Assembly (NCBI RefSeq): GCF_025200925.1
Contig: NZ_CP104174.1
Span: forward strand, 7,812,001 to 7,876,000
Direction: 5' to 3'
Origin: Bradyrhizobium sp. CB1015
GTDB lineage: Bacteria > Pseudomonadota > Alphaproteobacteria > Rhizobiales > Xanthobacteraceae
Length of the DNA stretch: 64,000 bases
Positions 9,651 through 17,888 of this stretch are shown one piece after another. The notes below the pieces were generated by a model, which was given only the letters and a program-made list of their open reading frames with translations, did no database searches and had not been told where the DNA came from. Position 1 is the stretch's first letter. Each line of letters opens with the position of its first letter. A program made the position numbers and the translations under genes.

Positions 9651-11264
9651 ATGAGCACGCTCCAACCGGCCCTCAACGCCACCTCCGCCAATCTCCCCGT
9701 CCCTGCTGCGCCCACGGCGCCGGCGGTGTCCACAAAAACCTGGATCGCGGTGATCGGCGCCACGCTCGGCGCCTTCATGGCGGTTCTGAACATCCAGATC
9801 GTCAACGCCTCGCTCGCGGACATCCAGGGCGCGATCGGCGCCGGCATCGACGACGGCGGCTGGATCTCGACCTCCTATCTGATCGCCGAGATCGTCGTGA
9901 TCCCGCTGTCCGGCTGGCTGGCGCAGGTATTCTCGATCCGCATCTACCTGCTCACCAACGCGATCCTGTTCCTGGTTCTGTCCGCCGCCTGCGCGCTGGC
10001 GCAGGATCTGTCGCAGATGATCGTGCTGCGCGCCATCCAGGGCTTCACCGGCGGCGTGCTGATCCCGATGGCCTTCACGCTGATCATCATGTTGCTGCCG
10101 CGCGGCAAGCAGCCGGTCGGCCTTGCGCTGTTCGCGCTGTCGGCGACGTTCGCGCCGGCGATCGGCCCGACCATCGGCGGCTATCTCACCGAGAATTTCG
10201 GCTGGCAATACATCTTCTACGTCAACCTCGTGCCCGGCGCGATCATGGTCGGCATGCTCTGGTATGCACTCGAGCCCAAGCCGATGAAGCTGGCGCTGCT
10301 CCGCGACGGCGACTGGGCCGGCATCATCACCATGGCGATCGGCCTTTCCGCGCTCCAGACCGTGCTGGAGGAAGGCAACAAGGACGACTGGTTCGGCTCG
10401 CCGTTCATCGTCAAGCTCTCGGTCATCGCCGCCGTTGCGCTGACCGCCTTCCTGATCATCGAGCTCACGGTGAAGAAGCCGCTGCTCAATCTGCGCCTGC
10501 TCGTGCGCCGCAATTTCGGCTTCGGCATGCTCGCGAACTTCCTGCTCGGCATCGCGCTTTACGGCTCCGTGTTCATCCTGCCGCAATACCTGTCGCGCAT
10601 TCAGGGCTACAATGCCGAGCAGATCGGCATGGTGCTGGCCTGGACCGGGTTGCCGCAACTCGTGCTGATCCCGCTGGTGCCGCGCCTGATGCAGAAGTTC
10701 GATGCGCGGATTATCATCGGTGTCGGCTTCGTTCTGTTCGCAGCATCCAACTTCATGAACATCGGCATGACCAACGACTATGCCGCCGACCAGCTGCTGT
10801 GGCCAAATGTCGTTCGCGCCATCGGCCAGGCGCTGGTGATGGCGCCGCTGTCGGCGGTCGCAACCGCAGGTATCGAAGCGGAGAATGCGGGCTCGGCTTC
10901 CGGCCTGTTCAACATGATGCGCAATCTCGGCGGCGCCGTCGGCATCGCGCTGCTGCAAACCGTCCTGACCAAGCGCGAGCAATATCACTCCAACGTGCTA
11001 ATGCAGTCGGTTTCGGTGTTCGAAGAGGCCACGCGCACGCGGCTGGAGCAGCTGACGCAATATTTCGTCAATCACGGCGTTCTCGACCGTGCGGACGCCG
11101 CGCATCGCGCCTATGTCGCGATCGGCCATACCGTGCAGAAGCAGGCCTTTATCTTCGCCTTCAGCGACACTTTCTATTTGCTCGGCATGGCGCTGATCGT
11201 GGCCCTGGTTGCCGTCCTCTTCTTGAAGAAGTCCGGCCAAGTCTCGGCCGGCGGAGCCCACTGA
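9651..11264 (+). CDS. DHA2 family MFS drug:proton antiporter, EmrB-like
   Basis: 537 residues with about 14 predicted membrane segments, the DHA2/QacA-EmrB topology. Diagnostic segments are ATLGAFMAVLNIQIVNASLADIQ in the first helix (antiporter motif D1) and RAIQGFTGGVLIPMAF, plus the motif C region PAIGPTIGGYLTENFGWQ. It exports hydrophobic compounds using the proton gradient with the EmrA-like partner 117 bp upstream. The start has GAGG 5 bases upstream. Substrate range cannot be read from the sequence. Confidence 0.95.
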   Translation: MSTLQPALNATSANLPVPAAPTAPAVSTKTWIAVIGATLGAFMAVLNIQIVNASLADIQGAIGAGIDDGGWISTSYLIAEIVVIPLSGWLAQVFSIRIYLLTNAILFLVLSAACALAQDLSQMIVLRAIQGFTGGVLIPMAFTLIIMLLPRGKQPVGLALFALSATFAPAIGPTIGGYLTENFGWQYIFYVNLVPGAIMVGMLWYALEPKPMKLALLRDGDWAGIITMAIGLSALQTVLEEGNKDDWFGSPFIVKLSVIAAVALTAFLIIELTVKKPLLNLRLLVRRNFGFGMLANFLLGIALYGSVFILPQYLSRIQGYNAEQIGMVLAWTGLPQLVLIPLVPRLMQKFDARIIIGVGFVLFAASNFMNIGMTNDYAADQLLWPNVVRAIGQALVMAPLSAVATAGIEAENAGSASGLFNMMRNLGGAVGIALLQTVLTKREQYHSNVLMQSVSVFEEATRTRLEQLTQYFVNHGVLDRADAAHRAYVAIGHTVQKQAFIFAFSDTFYLLGMALIVALVAVLFLKKSGQVSAGGAH

Positions 11265-11290
11265 CCCAACCAAAGAAAAGGAGAACGACC

Positions 11291-11752
11291 ATGAAGCCCC
11301 GCATGAACTACTACCAGGCCGCACCCGACACGATCAAAGCGCTGATGGCGCTGGAAGCGCAGATCCAGTCGACGGGCCTCGAGAAATCGCTGATCGAGCT
11401 GGTCAAGATCCGGGCGTCGCAGATCAACGGCTGCGCCTTCTGCATCAACATGCATACCGAGGACGCCCGCAAGCGCGGCGAGACCGAGCAGCGCATCTAC
11501 CTGCTCAATGCCTGGCGTGAATCCCCGCTCTATTCCGACCGCGAGCGCGCGGCGCTGGCCTGGACCGAAGCGGTGACGCTGATCTCGGAGACGCATGCGC
11601 CCGACGAGACTTACGAACAGGTCCGTGCGCAGTTCACCGAGGAGGAGACGGTGAACCTGACCATGCTGATCGGTGCCATCAATGCCTGGAACAGGATCGC
11701 GATCGCATTCCGCGCCGTGCATCCGGTGAAGGTGAAGGCGTCGGTGGCGTAG
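11291..11752 (+). CDS. Carboxymuconolactone decarboxylase/AhpD-like protein
   Basis: 153 residues in the AhpD-like all-helical fold. The redox motif CAFCINMH, typical of the peroxidase-like branch, follows the helix LIELVKIRASQINGC. AAAGGAGA precedes the ATG, 26 bp after the efflux pump gene, so it is the third gene of the operon. The CxxC plus His pattern suggests a disulfide reductase or peroxidase role rather than lactone decarboxylation. Cotranscription with a LysR-controlled pump suggests a response to a reactive or electrophilic compound, which is an inference. Confidence 0.9.
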   Translation: MKPRMNYYQAAPDTIKALMALEAQIQSTGLEKSLIELVKIRASQINGCAFCINMHTEDARKRGETEQRIYLLNAWRESPLYSDRERAALAWTEAVTLISETHAPDETYEQVRAQFTEEETVNLTMLIGAINAWNRIAIAFRAVHPVKVKASVA

Positions 11753-11803
11753 GGGTGAGAGCGTCTTGGGCGTGATACGCACGGGGCCGCGCCTCGATCT
11801 CGA

Positions 11804-11863
11804 CTGTCATGCCCCGGCTTGACCGGGGCATCTGGATCGCCCGATCAAGTTGGGCGATGACAG
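11804..11863. repeat. Palindromic intergenic repeat, family A
   Basis: The element is bounded by CTGTCAT and ATGACAG. It contains an inner hairpin ATGCCCCGG/CCGGGGCAT and a second CGCCCGATC-type arm. The same ends and modules recur at 19282-19458. It lies in the gap between convergent genes. Confidence 0.75.
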
Positions 11864-11876
11864 CGGTGGGGATGGC

Positions 11877-12737
11877 CTAAACCGCCGTCGCCTTGGCGAA
11901 CTCAACATAGATCTCGCGAAGGCGCGTCGCCATCGGGCCGGGCTTGCCGTCGCCGATCGTCTTGCCGTCGATTCCGACCACCGGCTGCACGAAGGAGGAT
12001 GCGCTGGTGATGAACGCTTCCTTGGCGGCGAGTGCTTCGGCGACCGTGAAGGAACGCTCCTCGACGCGGAGCTGGCGCTCTTCGGCAAGTGCGATCACGG
12101 CCTTGCGGGTGCAGCCGGGCAGGATCGCGTTGGAATTCTTGCGGGTGACGATGACGTCGTCCTTGGTCAGGATGAACGCCGAGGACGAGCCGCCTTCGGT
12201 CACATAGCCATCCTGCAGCATCCAGGCTTCGCCGGCGCCGGCTTCGGCCGCGGCCTGCTTCGCCAGCACCTGCGCCAGCAAGGCCACACTCTTGATGTCG
12301 CGGCGCTCCCAGCGGATGTCGGGCACCGTGATGACATTGATGCCGGTCTTTGCCACCGGGGTGTTGATGATGTCCTTCTCGGACGTGAACATCACCAGGC
12401 TGGACTTGACGTCGGCCTTGGGAAACGGGAAGTCGCGCCCCTTGTCGGCGCCGCGCGTCACCTGGAGATAGACGAGGCCGTTCACGAGCTTGTTGCGCGC
12501 GATCAGCTCCTTCTGCAGCTCGGTGATGCGCTCGATGGTCTCCGGCAGCCTCAAGCTGATCTCGCCGACGGACCGCTCCAGCCGCGCCAGATGCGAAGCA
12601 TTGTCGACCAGCTTGCCGTCGAGCACGGCCGAGACCTCGTAGATGCCGTCGGCGAACAGGAAGCCGCGATCAAGCACCGAGATCTTGGCTTCCGAGAGCG
12701 GGACGAATGAGCCGTTGACGTAGGCGATCGAGTCCAA
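11877..12737 (-). CDS. D-amino-acid aminotransferase-like PLP fold type IV enzyme
   Basis: 286 residues, the normal length for D-alanine transaminase and its relatives. Visible motifs are the N-terminal VLDRGFLFADGIYEV, the PLP lysine region (RRDIKSVALLAQ, Lys about 145), the cofactor-binding glutamate in YVTEGGSSSAFI and NAILPGCTRKAV. It swaps amino groups between amino acids, probably D-amino acids, and 2-oxo acids. The start is TTG at 12735-12737: AGGAGA lies 6 bases upstream and the homologous N-terminus begins at DSIAYVNGSF. It sits downstream of the gltIJKL importer on the same strand, separated by a repeat element. Branched-chain aminotransferase or aminodeoxychorismate lyase are less likely alternatives. 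Confidence 0.88.
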   Translation of the reverse strand: MDSIAYVNGSFVPLSEAKISVLDRGFLFADGIYEVSAVLDGKLVDNASHLARLERSVGEISLRLPETIERITELQKELIARNKLVNGLVYLQVTRGADKGRDFPFPKADVKSSLVMFTSEKDIINTPVAKTGINVITVPDIRWERRDIKSVALLAQVLAKQAAAEAGAGEAWMLQDGYVTEGGSSSAFILTKDDVIVTRKNSNAILPGCTRKAVIALAEERQLRVEERSFTVAEALAAKEAFITSASSFVQPVVGIDGKTIGDGKPGPMATRLREIYVEFAKATAV

Positions 12738-12811
12738 GGCAGGTCTCCTGGGGAGGGAAGGGGAATTTGTCTCGGTATAGGAGATTTGGCGGGCTCGATA
12801 AACCCTCGATC

Positions 12812-12912
12812 CGTCATTCCAGGGCAATGCGAAGCATTGAACTAAGGTGCGCACTTGCGCACCTAAGGATCTCGAGATTCCGGATTCGCGCTGCGCGCGC
12901 TCCGGAATGACG
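12812..12912. repeat. Palindromic intergenic repeat, family B
   Basis: The ends are CGTCATTCC and GGAATGACG. The core has ATCTCGAGATTCC and an extra hairpin AGGTGCGCA/TGCGCACCT. The same family occurs at 21933-22013 and 34058-34154. It lies between the importer ATPase gene and the aminotransferase gene. Confidence 0.75.
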
Positions 12913-12919
12913 ACAGCAA

Positions 12920-13651
12920 TTAATGCGACAGAATCTTCGACAAGAACTTCTGCGCGCGGTCGCTGCGGGGCTTGCCGAAGAAATCGTCCTTCGCCGCGTC
13001 CTCGACGATCTCGCCGCGGTCCATGAAGATCACGCGGTTGGCGACCTTGCGGGCAAACCCCATCTCGTGGGTCACGACCATCATGGTCATGCCCTCGCGG
13101 GCGAGATCGACCATGACGTCGAGCACTTCGCTGACCATTTCCGGATCGAGCGCCGAGGTCGGCTCGTCGAACAGCATCACGATCGGATCCATGGCGAGCG
13201 CACGGGCGATGGCGACGCGCTGCTGCTGGCCGCCGGAGAGCTGCGCCGGGAATTTCTGCGCCTGCTCCTTCAAGCCGACGCGCTCCAGCAGCTGCATGCC
13301 TTTGGCCTGCGCCTTGTCGTGCCCCCTGCCCAGCACCTTCTCCTGCGCCAGGCAGAGATTGTCGATGATCTTGAGGTGCGGAAACAGCTCGAAATGCTGG
13401 AACACCATGCCGACGCGCGAGCGCAGCTTCGGCAGATTGGTCTTGGGATCGTTGACCTTGGTGCCGTCGACCAGGATGTCGCCGCTCTGGAACGGCTCCA
13501 GCGCATTGACGCATTTGATCAGCGTCGACTTGCCCGAGCCCGAGGGGCCGCAGACCACGACCACCTCGCCCTTGGTGACATTGGTGGTGCAGTCGGTCAG
13601 CACCTGGAAGGTGGGGCTGTACCATTTGTTGACATGGCTGATTTCGATCAT
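12920..13651 (-). CDS. gltL: Glutamate/aspartate ABC importer, ATP-binding protein
   Basis: 243 residues. Walker [11 protein letters not shown]-loop at QHFELFPH, signature LSGGQQQR, Walker [10 protein letters not shown] and switch His in VVTHEMG are all intact. The N-terminus [11 protein letters not shown] matches GltL/AatP, which favours the ATG at 13651 over a GTG nine bases upstream. It powers the polar amino acid importer encoded upstream (order gltI, gltJ, gltK, gltL). It is distal in that operon, 12 bp after gltK. Confidence 0.95.
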   Translation of the reverse strand: MIEISHVNKWYSPTFQVLTDCTTNVTKGEVVVVCGPSGSGKSTLIKCVNALEPFQSGDILVDGTKVNDPKTNLPKLRSRVGMVFQHFELFPHLKIIDNLCLAQEKVLGRGHDKAQAKGMQLLERVGLKEQAQKFPAQLSGGQQQRVAIARALAMDPIVMLFDEPTSALDPEMVSEVLDVMVDLAREGMTMMVVTHEMGFARKVANRVIFMDRGEIVEDAAKDDFFGKPRSDRAQKFLSKILSH

Positions 13652-13663
13652 GATCGACACGCT

Positions 13664-14356
13664 CTATCGAATGATGGCGATGCGCGCCTGCAGGCGGCGG
13701 ACGCCGTAGGACGCGACACAGGAAATGGTGAAGTAGACGATCGCAGCGAACAGATACATTTCGACGAGACGGCCGTCGCGCTGCGCCACCTTGCTCGCCG
13801 CGCCCAGGAAGTCCGTGATCGACAGGACGTAAACCAGCGAGGTGTCCTGGAACAGCACGATGGTCTGCGTGATCAGCACCGGCAGCATGTTGCGGAAGGC
13901 CTGCGGCAACACGACGTAGCGCATGGTCTGGGCGTACGTCAGCCCCAGCGCGCTGGCCGCGGCCGGCTGGCCGCGCGAGATCGACTGGATGCCGGCGCGC
14001 ATGATCTCGGAGAAATACGCCGCCTCGAACATGATGAAAGTGATCAGCGAGGATGCGAAGGCGCCGACGCTGATCGGCCGCGAGGCGCCGGTCACCCACT
14101 GCCCGATATAGGGCACCAGGAAGTAGAACCAGAAGATCACCAGCACCAGCGGCAGCGAGCGCATGAAGTCGACATAGATGCCGGCGATGCGTCCCAGAAT
14201 CTTGAATCCGGACAGGCGCATCAGGGCGAGCGCCGTACCGAACACCAGGCCGCCGAGGGCAGCGAGTGCCGTCAGCGTCAGTGTGAACGTCATGCCCTCG
14301 TAGAACAGATAGGGCAGCGCACGGCGGATGACGTCGAAATCGAGATTGCCGAACAT
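13664..14356 (-). CDS. gltK: Glutamate/aspartate ABC importer, permease
   Basis: 230 residues of a His/Glu/Gln-type inner-membrane permease with about five helices. The EAA-type cytoplasmic loop that docks the ATPase is visible (ISRGQPAAASALGLTYAQTMRYVVLPQAF). It forms a heterodimeric channel with GltJ. The genes are 3 bp apart, indicating tight coupling. Symbol assigned by order and similarity to the GltIJKL system. Confidence 0.93.
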   Translation of the reverse strand: MFGNLDFDVIRRALPYLFYEGMTFTLTLTALAALGGLVFGTALALMRLSGFKILGRIAGIYVDFMRSLPLVLVIFWFYFLVPYIGQWVTGASRPISVGAFASSLITFIMFEAAYFSEIMRAGIQSISRGQPAAASALGLTYAQTMRYVVLPQAFRNMLPVLITQTIVLFQDTSLVYVLSITDFLGAASKVAQRDGRLVEMYLFAAIVYFTISCVASYGVRRLQARIAIIR

Positions 14357-14359
14357 CGC

Positions 14360-15091
14360 TTATTTCCCCGTGATGTAGCCGGGGATCGCGACCCAGCGCT
14401 CGAGGAAGCGCATGGCGGTGACGACGACGGCGTTGACGAGGAGATAGAGGATGGTCGCGGCGGTGAAGGCCTCGAACACCTGGAACGAGAATTCCTGCAT
14501 CGAGCGCGCCTGTCCGGTCAGCTCGAGCAGGCCGATGGTGATGGCGACCGCAGTGTTCTTGATGGTGTTGAGGAATTCAGACGTCAGCGGCGGCAGGATG
14601 ATGCGGAAGGCCATCGGCAGCAGCACGTAGCGATAACCCTGCACGGTGGTCAGACCCAGCGCGGTCGCCGCCATCTTCTGCCCGCGCGGCAGCGAGGAAA
14701 TGCCGGCCTGCAGCTGCACGGCCACGCGCGCCGACATGAAGAAGCCGACTCCGATCGCAGCCGTCCAGAACGGCGCGTTGGGCAATTGTTTCAGCCACAA
14801 GCCCGCGGCCTTGGGCAGGATCTCCGGCAGCACGAAGAACCACAGGAAGAGCTGCACCAGAAGCGGCATGTTGCGGAAGAATTCGACGTAGGCGAAGCCG
14901 AACCAATTGGCGCCCTTCGACGGCAGCGTGCGCATGACGCCGACGATCGAGCCTGTGATCAACGCGATCACCCAGGCCAGCGCCGCGGTCTTGAGGGTCA
15001 GCACCAAGCCCGACAGCAGCATGTCGAGATAGGTGCCGGTCCCCATCGGGTTCGGCTGGAAGAAGATTCCCCAGTTCCAGTTGTAGTTCAC
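14360..15091 (-). CDS. gltJ: Glutamate/aspartate ABC importer, permease
   Basis: 243 residues with the GltJ N-terminus (NYNWNWGIFF) and an EAA loop (LPRGQKMAATALGLTTVQGYRYVLLPMAF). The start is GTG at 15089-15091, preceded by a GGGGGA stretch. It pairs with GltK. The 125-bp gap to gltI holds two strong hairpins, which may let the binding protein be made in excess over the permeases. Confidence 0.93.
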   Translation of the reverse strand: MNYNWNWGIFFQPNPMGTGTYLDMLLSGLVLTLKTAALAWVIALITGSIVGVMRTLPSKGANWFGFAYVEFFRNMPLLVQLFLWFFVLPEILPKAAGLWLKQLPNAPFWTAAIGVGFFMSARVAVQLQAGISSLPRGQKMAATALGLTTVQGYRYVLLPMAFRIILPPLTSEFLNTIKNTAVAITIGLLELTGQARSMQEFSFQVFEAFTAATILYLLVNAVVVTAMRFLERWVAIPGYITGK

Positions 15092-15146
15092 GTGTCCCCC
15101 GCGCGAACGCGCCCGTCATGGATGTCCTGGGCGCCTATGCAAATGT

Positions 15147-15209
15147 CCGGCCACTCCATCCAGAATGGCCGGCCTGTCTTCCCTCTCCCCGCATGCGAAG
15201 AGAGGGAAG
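15147..15209 (-). promoter_or_regulatory. Intercistronic stem-loops between gltI and gltJ
   Basis: There are two hairpins: CCGGCCA/TGGCCGG (15147-15153 and 15166-15172) and CTTCCCTCTC/GAGAGGGAAG (15178-15187 and 15200-15209, 12-base loop). No T-run follows on the minus strand, so mRNA stabilisation of gltI or partial termination is more likely than full termination. Confidence 0.5.
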
Positions 15210-15216
15210 CAGCATC

Positions 15217-16128
15217 TTACTTGTAATCGTCCGGGTTCGGCGAGTCCGTCGGCTTGGTGAACTCGTTCTTCAGCTCGGCCGAGATCGGCGTGTTGAGGTT
15301 CAGGCCCTTCGGCGGGATCTTCTGGGTAAACCATTTGTTGTAGATCTTCTCGGCCTCGCCCGAAGTGTAGAGCGCGGCGGTCGCAGCATCGACCACCTTC
15401 TTGAAGGCAGGGTCATCCTTGCGCAGCATGATGCCGTAGGGCTCGGGCTTGGAGAACGCGTCCTTGGAGATCTCATAATCGCCCGGGTTCTTCGAGCCGG
15501 CGACGAGGCTCGCGAGCAGGATGTCGTCCATCACGAAAGCGACCGCGCGATCGGTCTCGACCATCAGGAAGGCTTCGGCGTGATCCTTGGCCGGGATGAT
15601 GTTGGCGCCGAGGCCCTTGGCAACATTGGCTTCGGTGAGCTGCTTGATGTTGGTGGTCCCGGCGGTCGAGACCACGGTCTTGCCCTTGAGGTCCTCGATC
15701 GACTTCAGGCCGCTCGATTTCTTGAAGACGTAGCGGCTCGCGGTCAGGAAGTGGGTGTTGGTGAAGGCGACCTGCTTCTGACGCTCGGCATTGTTGGTGG
15801 TCGAGCCGCATTCGAGATCGATGGTGCCGTTGGCCATCAGCGGGATACGCGTCGCCGACGTCACCGGGTTGAGCTTGACCTCGAGCTTGTCGAGCTTGAG
15901 CTCCTTCTTCACGGCCTCGACGATCTTGTAGCAGATGTCCATCGCGAACCCGACGGGCTTCTGGTTGTCGTCGAGGTAGGAGAACGGGATCGAGGAGTCG
16001 CGGAAGCCGAGCGTGATCGCGCCGGTGTCCTTGATGTTCTTCAGCGTGCCGGTCAGCTCCTGGGCCCCGGCCTGGCTGACGACGAAGGTCGCGGCGAGCG
16101 CGAGCCCGATGTGACGGAAATGTTTCAC
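15217..16128 (-). CDS. gltI: Glutamate/aspartate-binding periplasmic protein
   Basis: 303 residues, against about 302 in enteric GltI. A signal peptide (FRHIGLALAATFVVSQAGAQ) is followed by a family 3 solute-binding fold. The stretch ECGSTTNNAERQ and a preceding MDICYKIV are characteristic of GltI, including the two cysteines of the disulfide. The start is GTG at 16126-16128 with GGGGAAG upstream; this gives a clean signal peptide, whereas the longer ATG start adds 14 unrelated residues. It is the first gene of the importer operon. The substrate is inferred as Glu/Asp. Confidence 0.93.
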   Translation of the reverse strand: MKHFRHIGLALAATFVVSQAGAQELTGTLKNIKDTGAITLGFRDSSIPFSYLDDNQKPVGFAMDICYKIVEAVKKELKLDKLEVKLNPVTSATRIPLMANGTIDLECGSTTNNAERQKQVAFTNTHFLTASRYVFKKSSGLKSIEDLKGKTVVSTAGTTNIKQLTEANVAKGLGANIIPAKDHAEAFLMVETDRAVAFVMDDILLASLVAGSKNPGDYEISKDAFSKPEPYGIMLRKDDPAFKKVVDAATAALYTSGEAEKIYNKWFTQKIPPKGLNLNTPISAELKNEFTKPTDSPNPDDYK

Positions 16129-16214
16129 TTTTTCTTCCCCTTTCGGATGATGCGGCCCGGATGCAAGCACAAATCGAGCCGGATTAGAATGTAACTTTCG
16201 GCTGGATTATCGGC

Positions 16215-17612
16215 TCAGGTTAACGGGCCTGTCAGTGGCTTTGGCAACTCGCCGAGATCCCAGAACAGCCCGGCCATCACCGTCAAGGCCTCTTCGGTCA
16301 ATGGCAGCAGGATGTGCTCATTGGGCGCATGCTGGGAGCAGCCGGGATAGGAGTGCGGCACCCAGATCGTCGGCAGGCCGAGGATCTCGGAGAACACGTC
16401 ATTGGGCAGCGAACCGCCGAAATTCGGCAGCACGGCCGGCGCCTTGCCGGTGGTCTCCTGCACCGAATCCGCGGCCCATTTGATCCACGGGCTGTCGAAA
16501 TCGGTGCGCGATGCAGCAAAACTCTGCGCCGCGCGCACCTCGACCATCGGGAAACCGCGTCCGACCAGGTGCGCACGGATCGCCTCGATCAGCCCCTCAA
16601 CCTTCGTCCCGACCACGAAACGCAGTTGCAGCACGGCATTGGCCTGGCCCGGAATGGCGTTGGCCGGCTTCTCGATGTTGCCTGAGGACATCGCAAGCAC
16701 TTCCAGCGTGTTCCAGGCGTAGAGCCGTTCAGCGGCCGAAAGCCCCTCCTCGCCCCAGTTTTCGGCCAGCGTCGGCTCGTCCGCAGTCGGCACCACCTCG
16801 ACGTCGGCGAGATAGGAGCGGATCTGGTTGGTCAGCCGCGGCGGTCTCAAGGCGTCCAGCTGGAGACGGCCATGGCCGTCGACCAGGGTGGAGATCGCGT
16901 TGACCAGGATGGTCGCGGGGTTGGCGAGCACACCACCCCAATTGCCGGAATGGTGACCGCCATCGCGCAAGTTCACATCGAGATGGATGCGGATGCCGCC
17001 ACGGCAGCCGAGAAAGAGCGTCGGCCGATCGGCCGAGAGGCGCGGCCCGTCGGAAGCCATGAACAAATCGGCCTTGAGCGCGTCGCGATGGAGATCGCAG
17101 ACCTTGCTGAGATCGGGCGAGCCGATCTCCTCGCCCATCTCGATGATGAACTTGGCATTGAAGCCGAGCTTGCCGCCACGCGCGTCGCGCACCGCGCGGA
17201 GTGCCGCCATGTTGATGCTGTGCTGGCCCTTGTTGTCGGCGGTGCCGCGGCCGTAGAGGCGCGTCCCCGCAACATTGGTGCGCCAGGGATCGCGGCCATC
17301 GCGCCACTCGCCTTCCATGCCGTCGACGACGTCGCCATGGCCGTAGACCAGCACGGTCGGCGCGGACGCGCTCTCGTGATGCTCGGCGAACAGGAACGGC
17401 GCCTTGCCGCTCGGGGATTCGACGATGCGGCTGGAAAAATCGAGCGCGGCGAAAGCCGGCTGCATCTCCTGCTCCAGATAGGCTCGCAGCTCGGCGCCGC
17501 GCTGCGGATTCTGGCTCTCGGTCTTGTAGGCGACGCGGCGGTCGAGTTCGGCGAGGAACGCGCCGGACTTGAAATCCTCACGGGCGCGGGCGATGGCGTC
17601 GGCTCTGGTCAT
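16215..17612 (-). CDS. M20 family metallopeptidase (dipeptidase/ArgE-DapE-like)
   Basis: 465 residues. Metal-site motifs are present: YGHGDVVDG, GRGTADNKGQ and EMGEEIGS with the catalytic glutamate, plus a C-terminal His in SQHAPNEH. The lid domain sits in the middle. No signal peptide is seen, so it is probably cytosolic. It cleaves a peptide or N-acyl amide bond. It lies upstream of gltI on the same strand, so it could release glutamate- or aspartate-type amino acids for the neighbouring aminotransferase, or act on an imported conjugate. This is context only. Confidence 0.92.
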   Translation of the reverse strand: MTRADAIARAREDFKSGAFLAELDRRVAYKTESQNPQRGAELRAYLEQEMQPAFAALDFSSRIVESPSGKAPFLFAEHHESASAPTVLVYGHGDVVDGMEGEWRDGRDPWRTNVAGTRLYGRGTADNKGQHSINMAALRAVRDARGGKLGFNAKFIIEMGEEIGSPDLSKVCDLHRDALKADLFMASDGPRLSADRPTLFLGCRGGIRIHLDVNLRDGGHHSGNWGGVLANPATILVNAISTLVDGHGRLQLDALRPPRLTNQIRSYLADVEVVPTADEPTLAENWGEEGLSAAERLYAWNTLEVLAMSSGNIEKPANAIPGQANAVLQLRFVVGTKVEGLIEAIRAHLVGRGFPMVEVRAAQSFAASRTDFDSPWIKWAADSVQETTGKAPAVLPNFGGSLPNDVFSEILGLPTIWVPHSYPGCSQHAPNEHILLPLTEEALTVMAGLFWDLGELPKPLTGPLT

Positions 17613-17692
17613 ACTTGCTTTTCGAGATTTGTGAGACGAAGGACCTTACCTGAGGCGGGTTTGCCTTCGAAAGTGGCGGGGACTTGGATAGT

Positions 17693-17734
17693 TTCTTGTA
17701 CTTCTCTTGTAGTTCTCTTGTACTTCTCTTGGGA
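17693..17734. repeat. 11-bp tandem repeats in a divergent promoter
   Basis: Four head-to-tail copies are present: a shortened TTCTTGTAC (17693-17701), TTCTCTTGTAG (17702-17712), TTCTCTTGTAC (17713-17723) and TTCTCTTGGGA (17724-17734). The 11-bp phasing puts the copies on one face of the helix. They lie between the M20 peptidase start and the monooxygenase start. Further right, two near-copies of a GGCCTTGCCAAGCGCA-type sequence occur between 17758 and 17812. Confidence 0.65.
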
Positions 17735-17888
17735 TTTCGTTCTTGCTTCGCTAGGATCGGCCTGCCAAGCGCAGCTGCGACGCCGACTTTGGCCTTGCCA
17801 AGCGCAAGCGATATGCAAGAACTTCGCCAATTTGGGGCGCACATCTATCATTCGAAGAGCGCTCAGTACAGGGCGCCGAGGGACCAAC

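Noticed and set aside
11877..14099. 740-codon fusion of aminotransferase with upstream frame
   Set aside because: Upstream part is out-of-frame transporter sequence and a repeat; the TTG start at 12737 has a good ribosome site.
12923..15226. 767-codon plus-strand frame
   Set aside because: Antisense to gltL, gltK and gltJ, whose motifs are all on the minus strand.
17693..17734. CRISPR-like repeats
   Set aside because: Repeats are 11 bp and directly adjacent, with no spacers and no cas genes.
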